A stretch of DNA of 64,000 nucleotides from positions 24,738-88,737 of the forward strand of contig NZ_BAABJG010000023.1 of assembly GCF_039543185.1 (NCBI RefSeq). Reading direction: 5' to 3'. Shown in pieces: positions 1 to 7,994 of the stretch. The stretch is from Paenibacillus_S vulneris. Lineage in GTDB: Bacteria; Bacillota; Bacilli; Paenibacillales; NBRC-103111. Both the position numbers and the translations under genes were made by a program. Position 1 is the first letter of the stretch. The number at the start of each line of letters is the position of its first letter. The notes beneath the pieces were generated by a model. It made no database searches. It was not told the origin of the DNA and worked only from the letters and a program-made list of their open reading frames with translations.

Positions 1-204
1 ATTCGGGTCAAGGAAGCCCAGCGGCTGTTGAGAGAGACCCATGAGAAGGTGCTGACCATTGCTGAGAAAACAGGCTTCGAGCATGTCGCCCACTTCAACA
101 CTACCTTCAAGAAAGTGACCGGAATGACACCGCTTCGCTACCGGAAGCAGAACAAGATCGCGGATAGCGATTCGATCGAGCAGGAACGTGATTATTCCAT
201 GTAA
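1..204 (+). CDS. AraC-family transcriptional regulator, C-terminal fragment
   Basis: The open frame enters from the left edge and ends at TAA 202-204, giving the last 67 residues. It carries the second helix-turn-helix of an AraC/XylS DNA-binding domain: the pattern IAEKTGFEHVAHFNTTFKK followed by TGMTPLRYRK is the usual recognition helix and C-terminal signature (G-F-x(n)-F-x(2)-FKK-x-G-x-P-x-x-YR). The effector-binding part lies outside the window, so the regulated pathway is unknown. A strong hairpin follows immediately, so this is the last gene of its transcript. Confidence 0.9.
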   Translation: MRVKEAQRLLRETHEKVLTIAEKTGFEHVAHFNTTFKKVTGMTPLRYRKQNKIADSDSIEQERDYSM

Positions 205-221
205 GCCTGCAAGGGTCTAAT

Positions 222-266
222 AAAAAGCCGGAAGAATAAGGGTATTTCCCTTTTCTCCGGCTTTTG
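222..266 (+). terminator. Rho-independent terminator after the AraC fragment
   Basis: An AAAAGCCGGA...TCCGGCTTTT inverted repeat with a loop containing a weak internal repeat and a T-rich 3' side. It starts about 18 bases after the AraC stop codon. The A-rich 5' arm means it may also stop minus-strand transcripts arriving from the GNAT gene. Confidence 0.8.
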
Positions 267-395
267 TCCGTTTGTATTCTCATATTATCATATGACATAG
301 AACCTCCTAAGGGAAATCGTTATTTCCCAGGCAACCGCAAAATTCGCGGGCAACGGATGTTTTTTGGCGAACCTTGGAAAACATACTTTGTCTGA

Positions 396-875
396 TCATA
401 GCGGCTTGTACATTTGGATGGATACTACCCTGTTCGCACCCAGCATCATAATCTTCATATCAACAGGCTTGAACCCGTACTTATGATAGAACGACAATCC
501 CCGTGTATTCGTGTTGTGGCACCATAGAAAAGCCTTCTGAACCTTCAGACTGTCTTTAGCCTTTTGCAGCAAATGATCAAATAAAAATTCCGCTGCTCCC
601 TTGCCACGGTATTCCGGCGATATAATGACGTTTCCTACCCAACAGGAGCATTCAGCAGGGTCAAGATCATATAAATTGGCATAGCCTGCCACTTCCTGCG
701 TCTTAACATCCATAACGACACTCGGTTCGTATCGGTTTTGCAATAATTGCACTATCTTCTCCGGGATTAACGGATATTGAGACCGCGGACTCATGTACAG
801 CAATTCTTCTTCACTTTGAGGAAATTGGCAAATCGTTTCCAGATCTCCCTCGTTCAGGCTTCTAAAGGCGTACAT
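396..875 (-). CDS. GNAT-family N-acetyltransferase
   Basis: A protein of 159 residues with the Gcn5-related acetyltransferase fold. The acetyl-CoA loop is visible as VIISPEYRGKGAAEFLFDHL (motif A, R/Q-x-x-G-x-A variant) and motif B as the late FYHKYGFKPVDM segment. I chose the ATG at 875 (MYAFRSL) because CTGAGGAGGGAGACT lies directly before it; an in-frame ATG further upstream would overlap the Nudix gene by 25 bases and lacks a ribosome site. It sits 17 bases after the Nudix gene and is probably co-transcribed with it. The substrate cannot be told from sequence. Confidence 0.85.
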   Translation of the reverse strand: MYAFRSLNEGDLETICQFPQSEEELLYMSPRSQYPLIPEKIVQLLQNRYEPSVVMDVKTQEVAGYANLYDLDPAECSCWVGNVIISPEYRGKGAAEFLFDHLLQKAKDSLKVQKAFLWCHNTNTRGLSFYHKYGFKPVDMKIMMLGANRVVSIQMYKPL

Positions 876-892
876 AGTCTCCCTCCTCAGCG

Positions 893-1324
893 TCACCAGC
901 CATGGCTTTCGAACCACATGTGTTCATGGTTTCTTTCAATCGCTTTCTTGATGTAGGGAATGATGTTGTCTGGCAATTCCTTGATATGGAACCACCTTAA
1001 TTCTTCGCATTTATGCGGCTCTGCGTTCGTAATCGTACCTGACCAGGAATCTACCAGCAGGTAAAAATCAACCCATTCCGAGCTTGTGTTCTTTCGGTGC
1101 ATGACGCCAACTACTCTAAGCTGGGAGGGTTCGATCGTGATTCCCGCTTCCTCCCGTGCCTCCCGGATTGCCGCCGATACAACCTCCTCATTTCCGTCGA
1201 TTCTTCCTGCGACGACACTCCACCAGCCGTCCATAAACCCTGTGTTTTTCCGTTTAAGAAGAAGCACCTCCTCCTGACGATAAAACAATAAATGAACAGA
1301 CCCATAAAACAGCGGCTCTCCCAT
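893..1324 (-). CDS. Nudix hydrolase
   Basis: A protein of 143 residues with a complete Nudix box, G-x5-E-x7-REAREEAGI, around residues 41-63, which binds the catalytic Mg2+ in the family. The rest of the domain is the standard alpha/beta/alpha sandwich (HLLFYRQEEVLLLKR at the N-terminus). Substrates of the family are nucleoside diphosphates linked to another moiety; nothing here points to one. The start is supported by AGGAGGGGAAT just before the ATG. It lies between the lipoate ligase and the GNAT gene on one strand with short gaps. Confidence 0.88.
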   Translation of the reverse strand: MGEPLFYGSVHLLFYRQEEVLLLKRKNTGFMDGWWSVVAGRIDGNEEVVSAAIREAREEAGITIEPSQLRVVGVMHRKNTSSEWVDFYLLVDSWSGTITNAEPHKCEELRWFHIKELPDNIIPYIKKAIERNHEHMWFESHGW

Positions 1325-1395
1325 ATTCCCCTCCTGATGTCCTGCTTGCTAGCCCAATTCCTCGCGCCTTATTCACGATCCTTATGAGTTCTCTT

Positions 1396-2382
1396 TTACA
1401 AGAGCAGCTCCAGCCATTCTTCTTTCGTTACTGCGCCAAAATAATAAGTAAGGTCCACAGAATCCAGCAGCTGCTGAAGGGCCTCGGTATCGTATTTCAC
1501 TCCGATCAGCTTGGCGGCAAACTCTCCGGCATCCCCGACCCCGAAGAAATCTCCGTAAATGAGGGCGCCGCGGATAACCCCCTCTTTCACATCCAATCTC
1601 ACGTCAAACGTACCAGCCGGAAGACGCTTCATGGAACGGACGTTGAACTCCGGGGATTGACCGTAATTCCAGTCCCAGCTCCGATACCGCTCATCCGCAA
1701 GCTTGTGAACCGCTGCCCAGTCCTCTTCTGTCAGCTTATACTCCGTCGGAGCGGCTCCCTCGAAAATAAAATTCAACAAATATTGTCTGAACTCCGTAAT
1801 GGTCATCGGCTCACGAAGAAATTCGGAAATATTGGCGACGCGGCTCCGAACCGACTTAAAGCCTTTGGACTGAATCTTCAGCGGATTGACGTTTAAAGCC
1901 GACACGACATTCTCAATCTGGGAATTCAGCATCAAGGTTCCATGAGTGAACATGCGTCCTCTGGTCGAAAACTGGGCATTCCCTGACACCTTCCGTTCTC
2001 CTACTTGAATATCATTACGGCCCGAAAGCTCCGCTTCTACACCCAATTGATGCAGGGCTTGGACTACGGGCTCGGTAAATTTGCGGTAGTTACTGAAGGA
2101 CTTGCCGTCATCCCTTGTAATAAAGCTGAAATTCAGATTCCCAAGGTCATGGTACACCGCACCGCCTCCGGATAGACGCCGAACGACATGGACCCCATTA
2201 GCCTCTACATATTCGCGGTTCACTTCCTCCGTCGTATTTTGATTTTTCCCTATAATAATAGAAGGCTCATTGATGTAGAACAGCAAATAGTCATTTTCTA
2301 TAGGCAGGTTTCTAAGCGCATATTCCTCCAGCGCCAGATTAAGCGCCGGGTCTGTCATGTTCTGATTATCAATAAACAGCAT
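1396..2382 (-). CDS. lplJ: Lipoate--protein ligase
   Basis: A protein of 328 residues that by family attaches free lipoate, via lipoyl-AMP, to E2 subunits and GcvH. The biotin/lipoyl-ligase domain shows NEPSIIIGKNQNT, the VVRRLSGGGAVYHDLGN nucleotide/lipoate loop (RRxSGGGxVYHD) and the GRNDI / RKVSGNAQ motif with the catalytic Lys. The C-terminal accessory domain (about residues 240-328) is present, as in LplA/LplJ of about 330 residues. An ATG at 2436 is also in frame, but it lies upstream of the likely -10 box at 2426-2431; the ATG at 2382 has AAGGAGAGG before it and begins MLFIDNQNMTDPALNLALEE, the usual start. Confidence 0.93.
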   Translation of the reverse strand: MLFIDNQNMTDPALNLALEEYALRNLPIENDYLLFYINEPSIIIGKNQNTTEEVNREYVEANGVHVVRRLSGGGAVYHDLGNLNFSFITRDDGKSFSNYRKFTEPVVQALHQLGVEAELSGRNDIQVGERKVSGNAQFSTRGRMFTHGTLMLNSQIENVVSALNVNPLKIQSKGFKSVRSRVANISEFLREPMTITEFRQYLLNFIFEGAAPTEYKLTEEDWAAVHKLADERYRSWDWNYGQSPEFNVRSMKRLPAGTFDVRLDVKEGVIRGALIYGDFFGVGDAGEFAAKLIGVKYDTEALQQLLDSVDLTYYFGAVTKEEWLELLL

Positions 2383-2425
2383 GGTCCTTATCCTCTCCTT
2401 AACTCCCAACGGAGCATCTTTATGT

Positions 2426-2452
2426 ATTATAAGCATATCACAGCGCGGCCAA
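2426..2452 (-). promoter_or_regulatory. Putative sigma-A promoter of the lipoate ligase gene
   Basis: On the minus strand a perfect TATAAT (2426-2431) lies 15 bases after TTGGCC (2447-2452). The spacing is short, so the -35 assignment is weak. The -10 is well placed for a leader of about 37 bases to the ATG at 2382. Confidence 0.45.
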
Positions 2453-2593
2453 ATTTTCTTGCTCCTTTATGATTCGACAAAGGGGGAAATCCTAAGAGAA
2501 TACGGAATCATTTTGAGAAAGAGCCGTTGCCCTACAAAGTGGAGTTTGGCTTAAAAGCTGAATCGGGTGGTTCGTCACGGGGACCGTCGGTCA

Positions 2594-2620
2594 AAAGAAA
2601 AAGGCATCCCAAAGGATGCC
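2594..2620 (-). terminator. Terminator after the cupredoxin gene
   Basis: The stem GGCATCC-TTTG-GGATGCC is followed on the minus strand by TTTTTCTTTTG. It lies about 45 bases beyond the cupredoxin stop codon. Confidence 0.85.
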
Positions 2621-2663
2621 CCCAACCTGCCATTCAGATCATCTATTCTTCTTTTATGAACCA

Positions 2664-3068
2664 TCATGTCGTTTTATTGTCTTTCACCGTTATTTTCCCA
2701 TAATACATGTACATTCCGCAGTAATACTCGTATGTTCCAGGCTTCAAAGAATCTAAGGTTATAAGGTTGTCCCCTTTATTCAAAGGAATATCCATCCCGA
2801 AATCCTTGGAAATCATATTTTTGATGCAAGTAAAGCCAGTCGATTTTTTAAAGTTTATTTTGGCTGGAACACCCGGCTGTAATTCAATATGGTCCGGCAC
2901 GAAGCCGTCAGCTGTTACGGTTATGGTAGCGACCTGATATCCCGCCGCTTGCTCCGCAATAAGAGGATCTACAGGATCCGGTTTACTTTGAACATACAAC
3001 CATATGGCACATAGTCCAAGCAGACCCAGCCCGGCTAGTAGAGTGACTGCTTTTGTCATCCGTTTCAT
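2664..3068 (-). CDS. Membrane-anchored cupredoxin-domain protein
   Basis: A protein of 134 residues with one N-terminal hydrophobic segment (about residues 5-25, TLLAGLGLLGLCAIWLYV), with no lipobox, so an uncleaved anchor is likely. The rest is a cupredoxin beta-sandwich ending in YEYYCGMYMYYGKI, where Cys and Met supply copper ligands; an additional Cys-x(3)-Met (TCIKNM) sits in the ligand region where blue-copper proteins usually have His. It therefore resembles the Cys-rich cupredoxin_1/nitrosocyanin-like group rather than plastocyanin. Role in copper binding or electron transfer outside the membrane is inferred. Start ATG 3068 fits GGGGAGG eight to nine bases upstream. Confidence 0.75.
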   Translation of the reverse strand: MKRMTKAVTLLAGLGLLGLCAIWLYVQSKPDPVDPLIAEQAAGYQVATITVTADGFVPDHIELQPGVPAKINFKKSTGFTCIKNMISKDFGMDIPLNKGDNLITLDSLKPGTYEYYCGMYMYYGKITVKDNKTT

Positions 3069-3108
3069 GGCTTCCACCCTCCCCGCATATTCTTGATCGT
3101 ACCTTCAA

Positions 3109-3120
3109 AGGGTATACCCT
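3109..3120. promoter_or_regulatory. Palindromic operator candidate upstream of the cupredoxin gene
   Basis: A perfect 12-base palindrome AGGGTATACCCT about 40 bases upstream of the cupredoxin start, next to a TATACTT -10-like sequence on the minus strand. GGGTATACCC-type palindromes are typical of copper-sensing repressors such as CsoR, but no such regulator gene is in the window. Confidence 0.35.
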
Positions 3121-3214
3121 AAGTATATCGGATGGAACAGTTCATGGAGCGATTCAAATATGGCGTAATCAGCACAATCCCTAGAGAACGAAGGTCCACT
3201 GCAAATATTGGCAT

Positions 3215-3250
3215 AAAGAAAAAAGAAACAGCGGTCCGCTGTCTCTTTTT
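3215..3250 (-). terminator. Terminator of the GH43 operon
   Basis: AAAGAGACAGCGGACCGCTG... folds as AGACAGCGG/CCGCTGTTT with a T-rich tail on the minus strand. It lies 17 bases after the last GH43 stop codon. Confidence 0.8.
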
Positions 3251-3266
3251 CCCCAAAAGGATTCGA

Positions 3267-4793
3267 TTATCTCACTACGTCATAACGGAACCAATCCACA
3301 TCAGCGGCAATACGTCTGCCGGAGCCGCCACTGCTGGCATAAAAACCGACCATCGTCCCCGTAAATGCCTTCTTCTCCATGGTTCCTTCATCGCTAAGAA
3401 ATTGAGCATCCGGGATAACCCCGAGAAGCTCCCAGGAGGATCCGTCCGTACAGTAATAGAAGCTTCTAGCCTCGCGTTGTACTGTAACTTTCAAATACAG
3501 TTCCTTCCGAACCTCCAGCTCTGCCGAAGTGAGAACCCGGGTACTGGAAGCCCGCCGTTCAATCAGCTTGATCTTCAGTCCCTCATCATAGATCAGACAA
3601 AGCTTTACAAAGCATCGCGTATCATAATAGCATATAAGCCCGGCCTGTTCCCCGTTAACCTCCGGATGAAACTCCAATTTCATTGCGGCTTCGTATCCAT
3701 GATGCTGCTCTCTTCGAACAAGCACATTCTTCGCTTCAATCGAATCTATATCCGCATCCCCGGTCCACAGTCTTACATAACCGGGTTTTTCCTGAAGGGA
3801 CCATCCGGCCGGATCCGGATTTCTCACGAACTGCCAATGCAGCGGAAGCTTCTCATCATCAAAGTCATCAAACCCGGTAAATGGATAAGGATGCTCCTCT
3901 AATTGAGGTGCAGCCTGAACATTGCTGGGGCCAAAGCCCCCATTCACCAGGAACCATCCATCCTCTGTCCATTGAACAGGCTCCAGGCAGGTTTCTCTTC
4001 CAAGCACGCAATAGTTCCCGCCGATTGGCCTGCCCGCCAGATGAACCATCCACCAGTCGCCATGCTGGGTTTGTACCAGCTTGCCGTGACCCGCGCGCTG
4101 AATGGCCGCCGTCGGATCCGTCTGTGTATGGACAGGATTATGCGGACAGGCTTCATAAGGACCTGTCAACGTTCGGGAACGTGCTACCGTTACGCAGTGT
4201 CCATATTCGGTACCGCCTTCGGCAAGGATGATGTAATAATACCCGTCCTTCTTCAGTATATGAGGCCCTTCCGGCGAAGCTTTCCCCGTACCCGGCCACA
4301 AGAAGATCGACTCTCCTACGGCTGCGGTCATATCGTCATTCAGCCTCAGCAGCTTGGCGCCGCCTCCTCCATAGACCATATAGCGGCTGCCGTCGTCGTC
4401 TATGAATAACGAAGGATCCAGTCCTTCTTCATTGATAATGACAGGCTTGGAGTACGGCCCCTCCGGCTTGTCCGATGTCATAAGAATATTGTGGCGGCCG
4501 GACCCATGCAGCCGCAGGGTGGCCATAATCGTGAACACACCGTTGTGATAAGAGATATCAGGAGCCCAGATGCCGTAGGAGTCCGGCAAATCCGCCAACG
4601 GAATATCCTCGCTCTTGGTGATGGCGTGTCCAATATATTCCCAATTCACAAGATCCCTGGAATGGGAAATAATAATGGCAGGGAAATACTGAAAGGTCGA
4701 ATTGACCATGTAATAATCCTCGCCCACACGTACGATCGAAGGGTCTGGGTGGAATCCCGATCGAATAGGATTCGAGTAGGTTCTGACAGTCAC
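3267..4793 (-). CDS. Glycoside hydrolase family 43 (beta-xylosidase / arabinofuranosidase type)
   Basis: A protein of 508 residues: an N-terminal five-bladed GH43 propeller (about 1-310) and a C-terminal beta-sandwich (about 320-505, GH43_C2/DUF1349-like). The three acidic catalytic positions are visible: Asp17 in FHPDPSI (general base), Asp126 in GLDPSLF (pKa modulator) and Glu175 in SPEGPHI (general acid). There is no signal peptide, so it should act on imported xylo- or arabino-oligosaccharides in the cytoplasm. The start is a GTG at 4793, 17 bases after the upstream gene, with AGGAG 11 bases before it; an ATG at 4800 is out of frame. Exact substrate is not decidable. Confidence 0.92.
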   Translation of the reverse strand: MTVRTYSNPIRSGFHPDPSIVRVGEDYYMVNSTFQYFPAIIISHSRDLVNWEYIGHAITKSEDIPLADLPDSYGIWAPDISYHNGVFTIMATLRLHGSGRHNILMTSDKPEGPYSKPVIINEEGLDPSLFIDDDGSRYMVYGGGGAKLLRLNDDMTAAVGESIFLWPGTGKASPEGPHILKKDGYYYIILAEGGTEYGHCVTVARSRTLTGPYEACPHNPVHTQTDPTAAIQRAGHGKLVQTQHGDWWMVHLAGRPIGGNYCVLGRETCLEPVQWTEDGWFLVNGGFGPSNVQAAPQLEEHPYPFTGFDDFDDEKLPLHWQFVRNPDPAGWSLQEKPGYVRLWTGDADIDSIEAKNVLVRREQHHGYEAAMKLEFHPEVNGEQAGLICYYDTRCFVKLCLIYDEGLKIKLIERRASSTRVLTSAELEVRKELYLKVTVQREARSFYYCTDGSSWELLGVIPDAQFLSDEGTMEKKAFTGTMVGFYASSGGSGRRIAADVDWFRYDVVR

Positions 4794-4810
4794 TGTTCAT
4801 CGAACTCCTT

Positions 4811-5944
4811 TTATGCTCCGTGAACTTGAATCGTTTGCAAAAACGTCTCCGTTACCTGATCAATCGGCTTGTGCTCGATGCCGGCCAGCTTATGGCAAAA
4901 CTCGCGAATTAATAAAGCCTGCGTACCGGCGTTCATATCTCCCTCAATCCGCCCTTTACCGATTGGGACGGCTGCCGGCATATAGGGATAAAACTCCCCT
5001 TCCTTCACCTGCGCAACGTTGGGAGCAGGCGGCGATTGATGAATTTCTCTGGAGAAGCCTCCATCCTCCCGCAGCAGCTTGCGCATATTAGCTATGGTGA
5101 TCCGGATAATCTCCGCCAATTCCTCCTGCGGAATGGTCAGCACATGCCCGAACGTACCGAGCAAATCAATCGGATTGCGGATCCAGCACATATCTCTGGC
5201 CTCGTCCTCCCGCAGGCAATGCAGGATCGTCTGATAAATACGGTCAACATTAGGCAGAGGAATGCCGAATTGCGTATAAAACGCGCTCAGCTTAAACGTC
5301 CCGGATATGCGAATATACCGGTTGCCTTCGCCCCATAAGCCTGTTTCCGGGTCTTGAATGGAGGCAAAATAAGCTTTACCCGCTTCAATAAACCGATTCC
5401 GCTCCTCCTCTTCCATCTTAGCTATATGATGGTTCGGTGTCCCCATGAAATCGCAGCCTCTCCAGCTGTTGCGCAAATCCACCTTCTTAAGCCACGCAAC
5501 GTACGTTTCCGGGGTACTTAAATGCTCTGGACGGGTGATCATTTGATGCGGAAGCGGATGCAGCGGCGCCGACCCGAGTCTGCGAAGAGAGTTGCTGCTG
5601 TAACCAAGCGCTCTCATGACCATGACCTCGTCCTTACGCATATTCTCGTCTGCATCAAAGAAATAGCCTGTTGCAGGATCCTGCTTCTTCTGGAAAAAAG
5701 CAGCTATGCTTTGCTTCATCGATTCGGGCAGCCGATCCAGCAGTTCGGAGCGTGCCAGGATAGTGAGCGCTTGAGCCGTCGATTCAATATCAGGAATGAA
5801 GTTCTCCATTTCAAACGAGCTCCGCGCGTAATAGAAACCGCCTGAAGCTGGGTCATATTGGCCTCCGAGCCAACGATAAAAATTCGTGAATAACGCATCC
5901 ATCTCAATTAACAGCTCTTGAATTTGTTGTTGTCCTGTTGTCAT
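4811..5944 (-). CDS. Alpha/alpha-toroid protein of unknown function
   Basis: A protein of 377 residues between two GH43 genes, 15 bases after one and 17 bases before the other, so surely part of the same operon. It is soluble (no signal peptide or membrane segment). Repeating motifs of the kind YDPASGGFYYAR, QDPATGYFFDADENMRKD, QDPETGLWGEGNRY and LREDGGFSREIH, each about 60-110 residues apart and followed by a helix, match the helical hairpins of six-hairpin/terpenoid-cyclase-like toroids. No catalytic residues can be assigned. By context it may act on or bind pentose oligosaccharides or uronates; that is inference only. Start ATG 5944 has AAAAGGGG upstream. Confidence 0.7.
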   Translation of the reverse strand: MTTGQQQIQELLIEMDALFTNFYRWLGGQYDPASGGFYYARSSFEMENFIPDIESTAQALTILARSELLDRLPESMKQSIAAFFQKKQDPATGYFFDADENMRKDEVMVMRALGYSSNSLRRLGSAPLHPLPHQMITRPEHLSTPETYVAWLKKVDLRNSWRGCDFMGTPNHHIAKMEEEERNRFIEAGKAYFASIQDPETGLWGEGNRYIRISGTFKLSAFYTQFGIPLPNVDRIYQTILHCLREDEARDMCWIRNPIDLLGTFGHVLTIPQEELAEIIRITIANMRKLLREDGGFSREIHQSPPAPNVAQVKEGEFYPYMPAAVPIGKGRIEGDMNAGTQALLIREFCHKLAGIEHKPIDQVTETFLQTIQVHGA

Positions 5945-5958
5945 GGCGATGTCCCCTT

Positions 5959-7533
5959 TTAATCCTCGATCGGAAGGTATTCAAACCAATCGAAGTCTGC
6001 GTAGTTCGTGCTTGCTTCCCCTTCACTGCTTGCATATAAGCCCATATAGGCTCCGATAAAGCCTCCGGCAACATCAGAGCTGAGCAGGGTTCCATCCACA
6101 TCCTCCGCCAAAGCAATCCACTGCTCGTAAGAGGTTGCATAATAGAAATGATAAGCCTGCCCGATGGCCTCTACCTTAAGGTAAAGTTTGCCTGCATCGA
6201 CCGAATGGGCTCCTAATATGATTTCTTCTCCCGCCTTGCGCTGGATCAGCCTGATTACAGGACCGGATTCTCCCAGAGCGTACTCCAATCGGAAATGGTA
6301 ATCCTGGTTTTGCAGCAAAACGAGTCCGGCGGCTTCATGCCTCGTCTTGGGAACGAACTCCATCACCGTACGCGCAGCAAAGCTCATATGCTGCTGGCGC
6401 CTTCCGACAAAGCTCGGATTCGAACATTCCGACAGCCGCTCCGGCTTCAGCTTTAAACGAAGATAGCCCGGACGTTCTGTAAGGGACCAGAACTCTCCTC
6501 TAGGGGTCCGGATAAAATTCCACTGCATCCCCAGTGTATCGCTTTCAAATGGATCACAGGCAGCAGCTGACGGCCATCTTGTTTCCGGTAGGTTAGGGCG
6601 TGGCATTTCGATTTCGACAATCCCTTTGCCCGGGTTTACGACAGGCCAGCCTTTTTCCCAAATGAACGGAACAAGGAACGTTTCTCTGCCCAAATTCCTG
6701 TACTCGCCGCCGTACGGACGCGATGCAAGGCATACCATCCACCATTCCCCGTTCTGCGTCTTTACGATATCCGCATGTCCGACGTTAACGATAGGGTAGC
6801 TTCTGCCCAGATGACGATGAGTTAAGATCGGATTGGACTTGCAGTTCTCATACGGTCCGGTTATCGACTCACTCCTCGCTATCGTGACTGAATGGGTATA
6901 TCCGGTCCCTCCTTCCGCAATGAGTAAGTAATAATAACCGTTGATTTTATATAGATGAGGACCTTCTTGGGCATGAATTTGCTTTAGAGCGCCGTCCCAC
7001 AGGCTGAATTTGGGTCCGATCAGCTGCTTGGTTTCCAAGTCGAGCTCCTGCAGCCAAATTTCCATATGCTTAGGGTACTGCTGTCCGGAAGGCGGCTGAC
7101 GGTTGGCCATGACATATACTTTGTCATCGTCATCGAAGAACAAGGACGGATCGATGCCCGGAGCATCAGGCAGCCAATACGGGTCTGACCAAGGCCCTGC
7201 CGGATCCTCGGCGGTTACGAAGAAGTTTCTTCGCGCCCCCGTTGCGCTCACAACAAAGGTTGTGATCATATAGAAGATCCCTTTATGATAGCGAATAGTC
7301 GCCGCATAGATTCCTTTGGAGGTCGGTGTGCCGTCCAGATCGAGCTGGGAAGGACGGTCAAGAACATGTCCGATCTGTCTCCAGTTCACCAGATCCTTAC
7401 TATGGAAAATAGGTACGCCCGGATAATACTCAAAAGAAGAGGTCACTAAATAATAATCTTCTCCTGCTCTGCAAATGGACGGATCGGGATAAAAACCGGG
7501 TATAACGGGATTGCGAAATGTCGTCGAGTTCAT
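5959..7533 (-). CDS. Glycoside hydrolase family 43 (beta-xylosidase / arabinofuranosidase type)
   Basis: A protein of 524 residues and the first gene of the operon. It has the same two-domain plan as the downstream GH43: catalytic propeller about 1-325, then a concanavalin-like C-terminal sandwich. Catalytic candidates are Asp17 (FYPDPSI), Asp128 (GIDPSLF) and Glu190 (AQEGPHL). It lacks a signal peptide. The two GH43 proteins are clearly paralogous but differ in the loop before the Glu (a long KHMEIWLQELDLETKQ insertion here), so they probably split substrates between them. AGGAG lies about ten bases before the ATG. A palindrome at 7637-7650 may serve a regulator. Confidence 0.92.
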   Translation of the reverse strand: MNSTTFRNPVIPGFYPDPSICRAGEDYYLVTSSFEYYPGVPIFHSKDLVNWRQIGHVLDRPSQLDLDGTPTSKGIYAATIRYHKGIFYMITTFVVSATGARRNFFVTAEDPAGPWSDPYWLPDAPGIDPSLFFDDDDKVYVMANRQPPSGQQYPKHMEIWLQELDLETKQLIGPKFSLWDGALKQIHAQEGPHLYKINGYYYLLIAEGGTGYTHSVTIARSESITGPYENCKSNPILTHRHLGRSYPIVNVGHADIVKTQNGEWWMVCLASRPYGGEYRNLGRETFLVPFIWEKGWPVVNPGKGIVEIEMPRPNLPETRWPSAAACDPFESDTLGMQWNFIRTPRGEFWSLTERPGYLRLKLKPERLSECSNPSFVGRRQQHMSFAARTVMEFVPKTRHEAAGLVLLQNQDYHFRLEYALGESGPVIRLIQRKAGEEIILGAHSVDAGKLYLKVEAIGQAYHFYYATSYEQWIALAEDVDGTLLSSDVAGGFIGAYMGLYASSEGEASTNYADFDWFEYLPIED

Positions 7534-7636
7534 CTAGCACGGTCTCCTTTTGAACAATGTCCTTTATAAGCACAAAATGAAATGTCTATTCTTGTCTTCA
7601 TTCTAGTACAATGATTCATACGATTCTATACAAATT

Positions 7637-7650
7637 GATGTTTAAACATC
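7637..7650. promoter_or_regulatory. Palindrome upstream of the GH43 operon
   Basis: The perfect 14-base palindrome GATGTTTAAACATC lies about 105 bases upstream of the first GH43 start codon, in the only sizeable upstream gap (7534-7904). No clear sigma-A promoter could be fixed nearby, and the cognate regulator is unknown. Confidence 0.3.
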
Positions 7651-7904
7651 CGTAAAGTTTCGTTTTTTTGTCTTCCACAATATCCCTTTTTATTCCTGGG
7701 AAGAGCAACCAAAGCCGGCTTTTTCCTGTTAAATGACAACGGAAGATCATTGGTTTTGATCTCTATTGCGAAAGAAATGACCCTCTAAAAGTTTCAAAGA
7801 AGCAAAACAAAAGTTTGAAAGAAATCATAAATAAATACGAAAAAAACAAGCTGTACTTCATGCAAATCAAAAAGTAATCTTCTGGCGATACAAAATAAAA
7901 TAGC

Positions 7905-7951
7905 AAAAAGACCAAAAGCAATCCGTCCTCAAGAACGGAATCTGATGGTCT
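7905..7951 (-). terminator. Terminator after the VanZ-RDD gene
   Basis: On the minus strand TCCGT-TCTTGAGG-ACGGA forms the inner stem, extended by AGACCA/TGGTCT on the outside, followed by TTTTTGC and a T/A-rich stretch. It lies about 45 bases beyond the VanZ-RDD stop. The rest of 7534-7994 has no credible gene. Confidence 0.55.
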
Positions 7952-7994
7952 AATGCTGCTGGTGTTCACCAAATTCGAATTCACAACACGCACA

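Noticed and set aside
7763..7993. A 76-codon minus-strand frame with hydrophobic content.
   Set aside because: No ribosome site, extremely Phe/Leu-rich from AT-rich DNA, and it contains the terminator hairpin of the VanZ-RDD gene.
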